From Streptococcus suis (GTDB taxonomy: Bacteria > Bacillota > Bacilli > Lactobacillales > Streptococcaceae): a stretch of DNA of 64,000 bases. The position numbers and the translations under genes are program-made. Shown here one piece after another: positions 52,243-59,085 of the stretch. The notes beneath the pieces are model-generated. The model did no database searches, was not told where the DNA came from, and saw only the letters and a program-made list of their open reading frames with translations. The stretch is taken from positions 62,001-126,000 of the forward strand of contig NZ_POJH01000030.1 in assembly GCF_002960625.1 (NCBI RefSeq), given 5' to 3'. Each line of letters begins with the position of its first letter. The first letter of the stretch is position 1.

Positions 52243-52442
52243 GTAAAGAGCTGAAAAAGATGTTGAAACTCGGGACACTTTTCCTTGCCTTATTTGTCTT
52301 AAATATGCTTTTTCTTAAATGGTTGTCTGTTATAGGATTTGTTATTCATTTTAGCGAAATTAGTTATTTGGTTCCACCGCTGTTTTCAGTCATCGTTCTA
52401 TCGATGATTGAAAAAAAGAGAAGTAAGAAAACGACTAAATGA
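52239..52442 (+). CDS. 67-residue membrane peptide, operon 1
   Basis: A basic N-terminus MSKELKKMLK, two hydrophobic segments (about 11-28 and 33-56) and a basic tail, EKKRSKKTTK. It is coupled to the upstream gene through an ATGA overlap. Its stop touches the start of promoter 2. Function unknown. Confidence 0.6.
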   Translation: MSKELKKMLKLGTLFLALFVLNMLFLKWLSVIGFVIHFSEISYLVPPLFSVIVLSMIEKKRSKKTTK

Positions 52443-52450
52443 AAAAATGG

Positions 52451-52517
52451 TCATTCATTACAAAATAACGACAGTTCATGACATGGATGAGAAAATAGGG
52501 CTGAGTTAGCTTATACT
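52451..52517 (+). promoter_or_regulatory. LytTR-activated promoter 2
   Basis: TCATTCATTAC (52451-52461) and CAGTTCATGAC (52472-52482), a 29-bp gap, then TATACT (52512-52517). Same geometry as promoter 1. Confidence 0.8.
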
Positions 52518-52552
52518 GAATGTGTAAAGAAAACAAAAAAGGAGACACGAAC

Positions 52553-52714
52553 ATGAATACTTTAAAAACAATTGCTAAACACCGGCATTTCCACTCCCTA
52601 CTTGTAGGACTCGGAGCAGGAGCTATCATTGGTCTATGGGGAGTGTATTATGGAATGATTTACCTACTCAGTTACCTTGTCATTAGAGGGTTGAGTTCTG
52701 TGGTTAAAAAATAA
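52553..52714 (+). CDS. 53-residue glycine-rich membrane peptide, operon 2
   Basis: Starts MNTLKTIAKHRHFHS and continues with a helix carrying GLGAGAIIGLWGVYYG, then a second hydrophobic stretch and basic end SVVKK. The first six codons and the leader up to the ATG copy those of the 51641 gene almost exactly. The GxxxG-like helix resembles class II bacteriocins, but there is no double-glycine leader cleavage site. Its role is unknown. Confidence 0.6.
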   Translation: MNTLKTIAKHRHFHSLLVGLGAGAIIGLWGVYYGMIYLLSYLVIRGLSSVVKK

Positions 52715-52727
52715 GGAGGAAAATAAA

Positions 52728-52901
52728 ATGAAAATGATGAAAACTATTTTAGCTGTACTATTCTATTTTTGTTTAGACTATGCAATGAGAGAGTGGCTTG
52801 GCTTTGGTAGCCTTGGTTACTGGGCTCTATCCGTTCCAAACTTTTTGCTTCTAGTGATGTTACTCAAACGTAACTATCAGGTACACAAGCCAGTACACTG
52901 A
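52728..52901 (+). CDS. 57-residue membrane peptide, operon 2
   Basis: Two hydrophobic segments (about 5-18 and 30-46) separated by DYAMREWLGFGSLGYW, and a basic end, KRNYQVHKPVH. AAGGAGG lies 8 bases before ATG 52728. Family not recognised; co-transcribed with 52553. Confidence 0.6.
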   Translation: MKMMKTILAVLFYFCLDYAMREWLGFGSLGYWALSVPNFLLLVMLLKRNYQVHKPVH

Positions 52902-52933
52902 GGTTGACTGGCTGGCTTGAAAGGAAACTGGTT

Positions 52934-53305
52934 ATGGATGATCTAAAAATAATTAAAATCGGAAATTATGCCAGTATTGCAATTGACCTATTCGTTTTTT
53001 TGATGTAGTTGGTTTCAGTTAGATCTGACGGAAAGGTTTTATTGCCAATCATGCTGATATTAACATTGCTTCACGCTTTGGTGATAGGGACAAGCTACTA
53101 TTTTTTAAAGAAACGTGGCATGTCGTACAGGATGCCTGTACATCAAAGATACCTCATTTTAGGGGTAGCTCTTGCATCTGCTATACTATTTATGGAGTCT
53201 ATGATAATGGGAGAAGTGAGCAGATTATTTCTTTTGCTAATCAATGGATGCCTGGTATTGGTTTGTCCTATTGCGAGATTGGTCAACAATACTACTGTTA
53301 ATTAG
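52934..53305 (+). pseudogene. Membrane protein interrupted by in-frame TAG
   Basis: From ATG 52934 (AGGAAA site upstream) the frame reads MDDLKIIKIGNYASIAIDLF and meets TAG at 53006-53008 after 24 codons. The same frame then stays open for 98 codons to 53305, with three hydrophobic helices (LLPIMLILTLLHALVIGTSY, ILGVALASAILFM, LFLLLINGCLVLV). Removing the stop gives one plausible 122-residue, four-helix protein. It is therefore probably a nonsense-mutated gene; a restart at TTG 53009 has no good ribosome site. Confidence 0.6.
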
Positions 53306-53317
53306 GTTCATAGGATG

Positions 53318-53347
53318 ACACCTCGAATAGTCATTTGGGGTGTTTTC
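53318..53347 (+). terminator. Possible terminator of operon 2
   Basis: ACACC / GGTGT with a long loop before TTTTCG. Weak but well placed after the broken gene. Confidence 0.4.
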
Positions 53348-53636
53348 GTTTGGTAGAAGATATTCAAAAAGGCTATCAGTCCTTGCTTTTTGAACAGTTT
53401 ATTCAGCTGAGGTGTTTAAATCAATGTTGGAGGCTGATGTTGACTAAATCGCATCAAGTCAATGCTTCTAGTCAGTTTGTACGAGATACAAAGGAGGCCA
53501 TTTTCTGCAAGAAGATATTAGGGACTTATGAATCGACACCTGAGAGATTTAGAGTGGAATTCTCGGAGGTTATTGATTACAAGCATTGTAAATGCCTTTG
53601 TGGATAACAGATGTTTTATGTTTATGAATAAATAGT

Positions 53637-53664
53637 TTGAAATTTGTCTAAAATCTGCTATACT
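53637..53664 (+). promoter_or_regulatory. Promoter of Fst-type antitoxin RNA
   Basis: TTGAAA (53637-53642), 16 bases, then TATACT (53659-53664). Confidence 0.65.
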
Positions 53665-53670
53665 AAGTTA

Positions 53671-53731
53671 GAAAGATGTAGTGCAAAGCACACCAAAGCC
53701 CTCAGAAATTGCAGTTTCTGAGGGCTTTTTT
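53671..53731 (+). ncRNA. Antitoxin RNA of Fst-type type I system
   Basis: A predicted RNA of about 60 nt runs from the promoter at 53637 to the terminator at 53695-53731. Its 5' part (53674-53694, AGATGTAGTGCAAAGC) is a direct repeat of 53857-53880, which covers the toxin start codon and ribosome site on the other strand. The RNA can therefore pair with the toxin mRNA both there and at the shared terminator. This is the RNAI/RNAII plan of the E. faecalis par (fst) locus. Confidence 0.7.
53695..53731. terminator. Bidirectional terminator shared by toxin and antitoxin
   Basis: A 14-bp stem (AAAGCCCTCAGAAA with TTTCTGAGGGCTTT) flanked by T on the plus strand; both convergent transcripts end here. 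Confidence 0.85.
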
Positions 53732-53770
53732 ACGTTCTCTAGTTTGAGAGATTAACGGGTGTGGTTTGGG

Positions 53771-53869
53771 CTAGCTGTGGTCGTTGTACTTGCTATCTAG
53801 CCACTTGCAAATGCAGTATGCAGCTACATTTGCCATAACAGCAAGTAAGAGCTCTAAGATGTAATGCAA
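53771..53869 (-). CDS. Fst-like type I toxin, 32 residues
   Basis: A single-helix hydrophobic peptide: MHYILELLLAVMANVAAYC then ICKWLDSKYNDHS, with a charged tail after Trp-Leu-Asp as in the Fst/Ldr superfamily. Such peptides depolarise the membrane when the antitoxin RNA is lost. The start is a TTG 9 bases after a GGGGG site. The start and ribosome site lie within a repeat also present in the antitoxin RNA gene. The toxin transcript runs toward the shared terminator. Confidence 0.75.
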   Translation of the reverse strand: MHYILELLLAVMANVAAYCICKWLDSKYNDHS

Positions 53870-54059
53870 AGCTATTCACCCCCTTTCACGAACTCCTATT
53901 GAAGAACGCAATCGGTTTCCGACAGCAATATTATTTTATCATAATTTTTTGTTTTTTTATGTAGAAATCATAATTCAAACTATTTTAGTTGATTTTACAA
54001 TCTGTCACTTTCAACTCCAGTCAAAAGGCTGGAGTTTATGAATTTTCTCGAAAAAATGG

Positions 54060-54126
54060 TCGTTCATTACAAAATAACGACCGTTCATGACATGGATGAA
54101 AAGATGGTGGTGTGTTGGTCTATACT
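54060..54126 (+). promoter_or_regulatory. LytTR-activated promoter 3
   Basis: TCGTTCATTAC (54060-54070) and CCGTTCATGAC (54081-54091), a 29-bp gap, TATACT (54121-54126). Confidence 0.8.
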
Positions 54127-54160
54127 AAGAGTGTAAAAAATAAGAACAAGGAGAAACGAG

Positions 54161-54370
54161 ATGACAGTGAAAAAGAAAATTGCTATGACAGAAGAACAAT
54201 TGCTACATGTCGCTATGATAGTCTATACCTTGTATGTGCTGTACTTACTTGTCACCAAGAATTTTGTACCACGCTTCATAACTCCCTATGGACTGTATCT
54301 ATTTGTTCTCGTTGAAGAAAAATTAGAGAAATTTTGCAAAAAACTATATCACAACTTAATGAATCGATAA
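54161..54370 (+). CDS. 69-residue membrane protein, operon 3
   Basis: A polar basic start (MTVKKKIAMTEEQLL), two hydrophobic segments (about 15-31 and 37-52) and a basic helix, EEKLEKFCKKLYHNL. An AAGGAGA site precedes the ATG. It is the only gene of promoter 3, and its stop touches promoter 4. Function unknown; context suggests immunity. Confidence 0.6.
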   Translation: MTVKKKIAMTEEQLLHVAMIVYTLYVLYLLVTKNFVPRFITPYGLYLFVLVEEKLEKFCKKLYHNLMNR

Positions 54371-54377
54371 AAAATGG

Positions 54378-54444
54378 TCATTCATTACAAAATAACGACC
54401 GTTCATGACATGGATGAAAAATTTGTGCTGAGTTGGCTTATACT
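54378..54444 (+). promoter_or_regulatory. LytTR-activated promoter 4
   Basis: TCATTCATTAC (54378-54388) and CCGTTCATGAC (54399-54409), a 29-bp gap, TATACT (54439-54444). Confidence 0.8.
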
Positions 54445-54480
54445 AAGAGTGTAAAGAAAACAAGAACAGGAGAATTGAAG

Positions 54481-54663
54481 ATGATGAATAAAAAATTCTA
54501 TGCAGTATTGATTGCTATTGCACTATGTTTAGTGTTTAAGATTAGTGCGAACGTGTCAGACGATAGCCTTAAAGATTTTTTCAATGTTTTGGCAGTTAGT
54601 ATCCCAGGTTCAATCATTACTTTTACTGCTTTAGCGAATAAGGAACAAAACAAGGTAAAGTAG
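54481..54663 (+). CDS. 60-residue membrane peptide, possibly frameshifted, operon 4
   Basis: Starts MMNKKFYAVLIAIALCLVFK, with one N-terminal helix, a linker NVSDDSLKDFF and a second helix to about residue 52. It ends in NKEQNKVK. Directly after, one frame over, an open frame without a start continues as KVGINLGGDIIKVAEKVFAG. A one-base slip near 54650 would join both into a protein of about 95 residues. Whether the short form is functional is unclear. Confidence 0.5.
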   Translation: MMNKKFYAVLIAIALCLVFKISANVSDDSLKDFFNVLAVSIPGSIITFTALANKEQNKVK

Positions 54664-54770
54664 GCATTAATCTCGGCGGAGACATTATTAAAGTTGCCGA
54701 AAAAGTATTTGCAGGTGTATGCTCATTTCTTGATGGATGGAATAAGAAAAAATATACTGGTGGATGTTAA
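54651..54770 (+). pseudogene. Start-less reading frame after 54481 gene
   Basis: The frame is open between a TAA just upstream and TAA 54768-54770. It reads QGKVGINLGGDIIKVAEKVF then AGVCSFLDGWNKKKYTGGC, with no ATG, GTG or TTG. Its composition (amphipathic helix, glycines, two cysteines) is coding-like. It is best explained as the second half of the preceding gene after a frameshift; a decayed bacteriocin-like peptide is the alternative. Confidence 0.4.
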
Positions 54771-54785
54771 AGTGGGGTTGATAGA

Positions 54786-55475
54786 ATGGTTAATATTTTA
54801 AAAAAGTGTGGCTATGTTTTGATATCTATTTTGGGGTTTATGTTTTTATCTATATTTACTCAAACCCCGGTTGTATCAACTTTTAGCGATGATCGTATCC
54901 ATGTTAGTAATAATCTTACAGGAGATACTATTCGAATTATAGTGTGTATTGCTTTTGTATTATTATCGCTTTGGTTTCTATCATCTTTTGCTAAACGACT
55001 GGATATTACGTTTAATCTACTACAGTTTAAACAAGGAAAAATAAATAAAAAAAGTTTAGTTATCTACTCATCAGTGACACTTTTTTTGACATTAGTATAT
55101 GTGACGATTCTATATGTTGGAAATGGCTATAATGTAGGATCAGTTCCGACACAAATACTGGAAATGAAGGAAAGACCGATAGTCTTTATATTGTATCTTT
55201 TAACCACAATCGTTACTCAGCCTATTTTGGAAGAAATTTTATATAGAGGAATTCTTCAAGAGAAACTATCACGTTATATAGGTTGGGGTTCTATTGTTGT
55301 TACTTCTCTCATATTTTCGTATAGTCATGATTATCAAATTGCATTTAATAGTCAGTTAATAAGTTCTCTAATTTATGGACTAGCTTATTATTCAACTGAT
55401 GATATTAGAATACCTAGCATTGCACATTGTTTACACAATTTCGCAGTAGTTATGGTAGTTATTTTGCTGGGATAA
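54786..55475 (+). CDS. CPBP family intramembrane metalloprotease, copy 1
   Basis: A 229-residue polytopic protein of the CAAX-protease/bacteriocin-processing (Abi) family. The glutamate pair and arginine motif is in QPILEEILYRGILQEK, the second motif in IFSYSHDYQ, and the third His/Asn motif in HCLHNFAVV. Members near bacteriocin genes often give self-immunity. It follows the broken frame in operon 4, and three paralogues lie downstream. Confidence 0.85.
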   Translation: MVNILKKCGYVLISILGFMFLSIFTQTPVVSTFSDDRIHVSNNLTGDTIRIIVCIAFVLLSLWFLSSFAKRLDITFNLLQFKQGKINKKSLVIYSSVTLFLTLVYVTILYVGNGYNVGSVPTQILEMKERPIVFILYLLTTIVTQPILEEILYRGILQEKLSRYIGWGSIVVTSLIFSYSHDYQIAFNSQLISSLIYGLAYYSTDDIRIPSIAHCLHNFAVVMVVILLG

Positions 55476-55515
55476 TCCGACAGAATAACATTATTAATGA
55501 AAAGGAGAACTGAAA

Positions 55516-55740
55516 ATGGAAAACAAACATCAAATGATGACTATCAAAGAAACGAATAAAATTATGCAGTTCTTGCAAGGGCTTGTTGTAGGAATTTTGG
55601 TCACTGCCGTTCTTATTCACCTAGTGGTTTGGCTTGTTCTTGGAAAAACAGTAGATGTTTTCTCATCTGACTTCTATCCCACTGTATTTATTGCATTGTA
55701 TTTTCTAATGAAAGTGAATAAGACTAAAAAGGAGGACTAG
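55516..55740 (+). CDS. 74-residue membrane protein, operon 4
   Basis: A hydrophilic start (MENKHQMMTIKETNK), two hydrophobic segments (about 21-43 and 52-66) and a lysine-rich tail, KVNKTKKED. An AAAGGAGA site precedes the ATG. The next CPBP gene starts 3 bases after its stop, so they are co-translated. Function unknown. Confidence 0.65.
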   Translation: MENKHQMMTIKETNKIMQFLQGLVVGILVTAVLIHLVVWLVLGKTVDVFSSDFYPTVFIALYFLMKVNKTKKED

Positions 55741-55743
55741 CTT

Positions 55744-56445
55744 ATGAAACGTGTTAAAAATATTTTAAAATTTATTGGTTTGATTCTTGTCATCGTTGCG
55801 ATTAACATAACTCCGATGCGATTGATTGCCATACAGGATTCGATGTCAGGTGTCATGCAGTGGGTTTCTGGCATTGGCTATCTGGTCATTGCGACGGCTA
55901 TTGTGGTGTGGACTTGGAAACGGTATAAGAAAGGTCTACCTGATCAGCAAAAACGGTTCACATTTACTTGGAAAGATTTTGGGTTTGCTCTGCTATTTTT
56001 CTTGGCCGGACGAGTTGTCGGTATTGGCGGAACGTTATTGACCCAGTTGGTTACTGGCAATGCCACCACGGCCAACGATGCAGCACTTTTGGCTACAAAT
56101 GAGCAATTGGCGAAGATGTTTCCACTATACTTTGTTGCATTTCATATGGCAATAGGCGTCTTTGCTCCTTTTATGGAAGAGCTTGTTTTCAGAGGTTTGT
56201 TTAGCAGTTATTTCTTCAAAGAACATCAAAAATGGCTAAAATTGATAATCAGTTCAGCTGTCTTTGCTCTTCTTCATACGATTTATCCAGTTGAGTTGCC
56301 ACTTTACTTCTTGCTTGGGGCAGTCTTCTATTTGGCCTATGCTCGTCGTGGCAATATTGTGGATGCGATTCTTGTTCATATCTTGAACAATAGCTTGATG
56401 GTTATCTTCTCAATTATTGGTTACTTATTGGTACTGTTTGGTTAG
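55744..56445 (+). CDS. CPBP family intramembrane metalloprotease, copy 2
   Basis: A 233-residue protein with six to seven hydrophobic segments. Catalytic motifs: APFMEELVFRGLFSSYF, AVFALLHTIYP and HILNNSLMVIF. The base composition is closer to the core genome than that of copies 1 and 3, suggesting a separate origin. It belongs to operon 4 and is followed by a small YxxGxxFG protein. Confidence 0.85.
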   Translation: MKRVKNILKFIGLILVIVAINITPMRLIAIQDSMSGVMQWVSGIGYLVIATAIVVWTWKRYKKGLPDQQKRFTFTWKDFGFALLFFLAGRVVGIGGTLLTQLVTGNATTANDAALLATNEQLAKMFPLYFVAFHMAIGVFAPFMEELVFRGLFSSYFFKEHQKWLKLIISSAVFALLHTIYPVELPLYFLLGAVFYLAYARRGNIVDAILVHILNNSLMVIFSIIGYLLVLFG

Positions 56446-56466
56446 TGATGTTAAAGGAGTTCAGTT

Positions 56467-56661
56467 ATGACAATGATGGAAAAATTAGATAAAAAATACC
56501 AAGAAGTTGAAACAGCTTATGAGTCTTCCCCGTTTGCAATGAAATTCTTGGTCTGGGTAGGAGTAGCTCTGACCTTGACGACACTTGGATCAGTTCTTGT
56601 ACCAGCGATTTATTCAGCAGGGCAAGAATTCGGGGAATTTCTATATTTTGTTTTTGGATGA
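56467..56661 (+). CDS. 64-residue YxxGxxFG membrane peptide
   Basis: A polar start (MTMMEKLDKKYQEVETAYES), one hydrophobic helix (about 28-46) and the end motif YSAGQEFGEFLYFVFG, as in the proteins at 51641 and 51840. AAAGGAG precedes the ATG. It is the last gene of operon 4, followed by a terminator. Confidence 0.65.
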   Translation: MTMMEKLDKKYQEVETAYESSPFAMKFLVWVGVALTLTTLGSVLVPAIYSAGQEFGEFLYFVFG

Positions 56662-56683
56662 GGGAGTGGTAGAAAATAAAATG

Positions 56684-56709
56684 AAAAAAGCTGAGCAATC
56701 AGCTTTTTA
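56684..56709 (+). terminator. Terminator of operon 4
   Basis: AAAAAGCTGA / TCAGCTTTTT with a 4-base loop. Confidence 0.85.
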
Positions 56710-56755
56710 TTCACACTCGTTTCGATAGACTTGTTGAAGGTGGGAAAGTATCTCG

Positions 56756-57097
56756 TTATTTGAGGGTTTGCTTGAATAGATTGTCTAGGTTGTTTAGGTA
56801 GTCTGTCCTTGCTCCTCTAATGCGAAGGATATCTACACGAGAGCCACGAATCAAATAGAAGATGAGGTGCTGTTTTCCAGGAATCATCCTTGTTTTTCCT
56901 TCTGGGAATAATGCTCGTCCCAGACGAGCGTCGAGGTCAATATATCCCTCTGGAAATATTTCTAAGGTCAAGATAGCTGTGCTTAGAGATGCAAGCACCT
57001 TTCGAGCACTTGATTCTGAAAATTCGCGGACATAATACTGGTAGATTTCCTCTAAATCTTGTTCGGCTTTAGCAGATAAATGTACTTCATAGACCAT
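56756..57097 (-). CDS. RelE/ParE-family toxin
   Basis: A 113-residue toxin of the RelE/ParE superfamily: VYEVHLSAKAEQDLEEIYQYYVREF at the start, central PEGYIDLDARLGR, and a C-terminal strand with IFYLIRGSRVDILRIRGARTDY. Members either cleave mRNA on the ribosome or inhibit gyrase; this one cannot be assigned to either with certainty. The ATG at 57097 overlaps the antitoxin's end by 11 bases, supporting the short start. Confidence 0.85.
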   Translation of the reverse strand: MVYEVHLSAKAEQDLEEIYQYYVREFSESSARKVLASLSTAILTLEIFPEGYIDLDARLGRALFPEGKTRMIPGKQHLIFYLIRGSRVDILRIRGARTDYLNNLDNLFKQTLK

Positions 57098-57374
57098 ATT
57101 TGGCGAATACCTCACGAGCAGGTGTCGTATGTCCTGATAAAACTTCTTGGTAGCCTTCATCAAGCTCTGCAATCAACTCATCTAGAAAAGTATCTGCACG
57201 TGCCTCTTCTACCGTTTTTATTGGCAAATCTTGCTCTTCAACCACTCTTTCTACAAATAAATTAAGAGCATCAGAAAGGGTCATATCTTTTTCTGATAAG
57301 ATTATTTTTGCTTGTTCCAGTATTTGTGCATTTACTCTAAAATTATATTGTCTATCCCTAACCAATCCTGCCAT
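57087..57374 (-). CDS. RelB/DinJ-family antitoxin
   Basis: A 95-residue antitoxin with an N-terminal ribbon-helix-helix (RQYNFRVNAQILEQAKIILS, MTLSDALNLFVERV) that binds DNA, and a C-terminal tail that neutralises the toxin. It precedes the toxin in the usual order. GGAG lies before ATG 57374. A strong promoter is upstream. Confidence 0.87.
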   Translation of the reverse strand: MAGLVRDRQYNFRVNAQILEQAKIILSEKDMTLSDALNLFVERVVEEQDLPIKTVEEARADTFLDELIAELDEGYQEVLSGHTTPAREVFAKYGL

Positions 57375-57409
57375 TGTCTTCGACTCCAAATTCTAATGTG
57401 TATAACAAT

Positions 57410-57438
57410 AGTGTAGCTATTTGTTTTACATCTGTCAA
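57410..57438 (-). promoter_or_regulatory. Promoter of the RelB/ParE operon
   Basis: On the minus strand TTGACA (57433-57438), a 17-base spacer and TACACT (57410-57415). A short TTGTTATACACAT stretch downstream could be the autoregulatory operator. Confidence 0.7.
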
Positions 57439-57493
57439 GCGATAATCTGGTACTGAATATCTTGGATAATATCCGGTGACTTCGAAAAAATGG

Positions 57494-57560
57494 TCATTCA
57501 TTACAAAATAGCGACCGTTCGTGACAGGGATGAGAATAGTGTGTTGATTTGCTGTATACT
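57494..57560 (+). promoter_or_regulatory. LytTR-activated promoter 5
   Basis: TCATTCATTAC (57494-57504) and CCGTTCGTGAC (57515-57525), a 29-bp gap, TATACT (57555-57560). It has one more substitution than the others in the second repeat. Confidence 0.78.
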
Positions 57561-57599
57561 AAGTTCATAAAAAGATTCTATTAGAACGGGAGAGTAGTA

Positions 57600-58250
57600 A
57601 TGATTCATTGGATAAAAAGCATAGTGCAGGTTTTATTGTTAACCTTAGTCATACAAGTCCCCTTCATTGCTGAGATGAGTTGGGGGAATATAGATGAACA
57701 TCTACTTGGTTATATCCTACATGTGTTTTGTTGGATTCTTCTCACTCTTTTCGTTTTTGGGTTATTGGAAACTCTTCGGAAAAACTGTCGTGACAATAGT
57801 TTAGATGCAAAAGGCTATAGCTATGGTAAATTGTTTGGATTGGTTATTTTGGTAATCATTATTAAAATTGTACTATTAAATGTTTCCTTGCGATTATCTG
57901 GATCGACGGTTGATAATAGTAGTATGCTTGAGCTATTTCAGTCCAAATATGGCTGGATGGTCTTGCTTAGTACAAATATTCTCTCTCCTATCCGAGAAGA
58001 GTATCTCTATAGGGGAAGCTTTCAGGAGAGAATAAGGAGTAAGCACTATCCAATCATTAGCGTGTTAATTACAGCCATTTTATTTGCTTTTGTACATAGT
58101 TATGAAATTTCTTTTAGTTTCTGGTCGGCACTTTTTCCAGGATTTTTGTTTTCTTGGATTTACTATAAAACGAACCATCTCAAATATCTGATAGTGGTAC
58201 ATATCTTGTCGAACAGTATTGTGACCGTTTTAAATGTTATAAGTATATAA
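57600..58250 (+). CDS. CPBP family intramembrane metalloprotease, copy 3
   Basis: A 216-residue membrane protein with motifs SPIREEYLYRGSFQER, ILFAFVHSYEISFS and HILSNSIVTV. It starts directly downstream of promoter 5, with GGGAG before the ATG. It is probably an immunity protein, from family and context. Confidence 0.85.
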   Translation: MIHWIKSIVQVLLLTLVIQVPFIAEMSWGNIDEHLLGYILHVFCWILLTLFVFGLLETLRKNCRDNSLDAKGYSYGKLFGLVILVIIIKIVLLNVSLRLSGSTVDNSSMLELFQSKYGWMVLLSTNILSPIREEYLYRGSFQERIRSKHYPIISVLITAILFAFVHSYEISFSFWSALFPGFLFSWIYYKTNHLKYLIVVHILSNSIVTVLNVISI

Positions 58251-58314
58251 AGGTGTGAGCATTGTGAAAAACAATTGAATAGGCTATAAATGACAATGGA
58301 AAGGAAGCGAGAAT

Positions 58315-58989
58315 ATGAAAATAATAAAATCCATCGGTTTAGCTGTGGGTACCTTGTTGCTCACTTTGCTCATTCAATTTCCAGTTTATGTGGGGATAAC
58401 AGCCTTTCAAGAGAATGTGCTACTAAAACTTTCAGTCATGATAGGGCTTGGTTTTGCAATATTGGCACTACTTTCTGTCATCAGACGAGGAATGATGAAG
58501 CATCAAGTCTTTTCAAGAGAGAAGCTGAATGTTTTAAAAATAGTCGGAATGACAGCACTGGTATTTACTGGAGAAACTGGCCTGAACCTCCTTTGGCAGT
58601 ATTTGGGTCTTAGCCCTAGTGATTCTAACGCCTTGGATATAGTCAATCAGTTAAATTCGGACAATTTTTGGGTGATGGCTCTCTCAGTTGTCTTGTTTGC
58701 TCCAGTTTTAGAAGAATTTCTTTACAGAGGAATTTTGTTAGAAAAGACAGCCCAGTATTTTCCTAAGCATCCTCAAATGGTCATCGTATTTTCTGCCCTT
58801 CTATTTGCCTATTGTCATACTTGGAGCTTTTCAGTGGCATTTTTAGGTCACTTTATCACAGGGACTTATCTGGGCTATCTGTATATGTGCAATAGACGAA
58901 TGACGGATACTATCCTTGCACATAGCTTCTATAATGCCTTCATTTTATTCCTCCAAATTTTATTTGGTATGGTGCAGATTGGTGGATAA
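58315..58989 (+). CDS. CPBP family intramembrane metalloprotease, copy 4
   Basis: A 224-residue membrane protein; motifs APVLEEFLYRGILLEK, LLFAYCHTWSFSVA and HSFYNAFILF. It lies 64 bases after copy 3, with GGAAGGAAG before the ATG, in the same operon. Its N-terminal half resembles copy 3 in layout, but the catalytic motifs are closer to copy 1 (EExLYRGIL). Confidence 0.85.
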   Translation: MKIIKSIGLAVGTLLLTLLIQFPVYVGITAFQENVLLKLSVMIGLGFAILALLSVIRRGMMKHQVFSREKLNVLKIVGMTALVFTGETGLNLLWQYLGLSPSDSNALDIVNQLNSDNFWVMALSVVLFAPVLEEFLYRGILLEKTAQYFPKHPQMVIVFSALLFAYCHTWSFSVAFLGHFITGTYLGYLYMCNRRMTDTILAHSFYNAFILFLQILFGMVQIGG

Positions 58990-59085
58990 AAATTGACAGT
59001 AGACATTTTACGGAAATGCCTGTATACTGAGGATAAGTGGCAATTTTATAATTGCTAACAATCAAGTGTAGAGGTAAGCAGGAAT

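Noticed and set aside
52553..52714. Reading the glycine-rich 53-residue peptide as a class II bacteriocin
   Set aside because: It has GxxxG-like spacing but no double-glycine leader or peptide transporter nearby, and its N-terminus is shared with a clearly different neighbour; kept only as a possibility.
53335..53607. 90-codon plus-strand frame after operon 2
   Set aside because: It starts with TTG inside a probable terminator, has no ribosome site, and its composition (Cys- and basic-rich, no domain) is not convincing. It may be a decayed fragment, but nothing supports expression.
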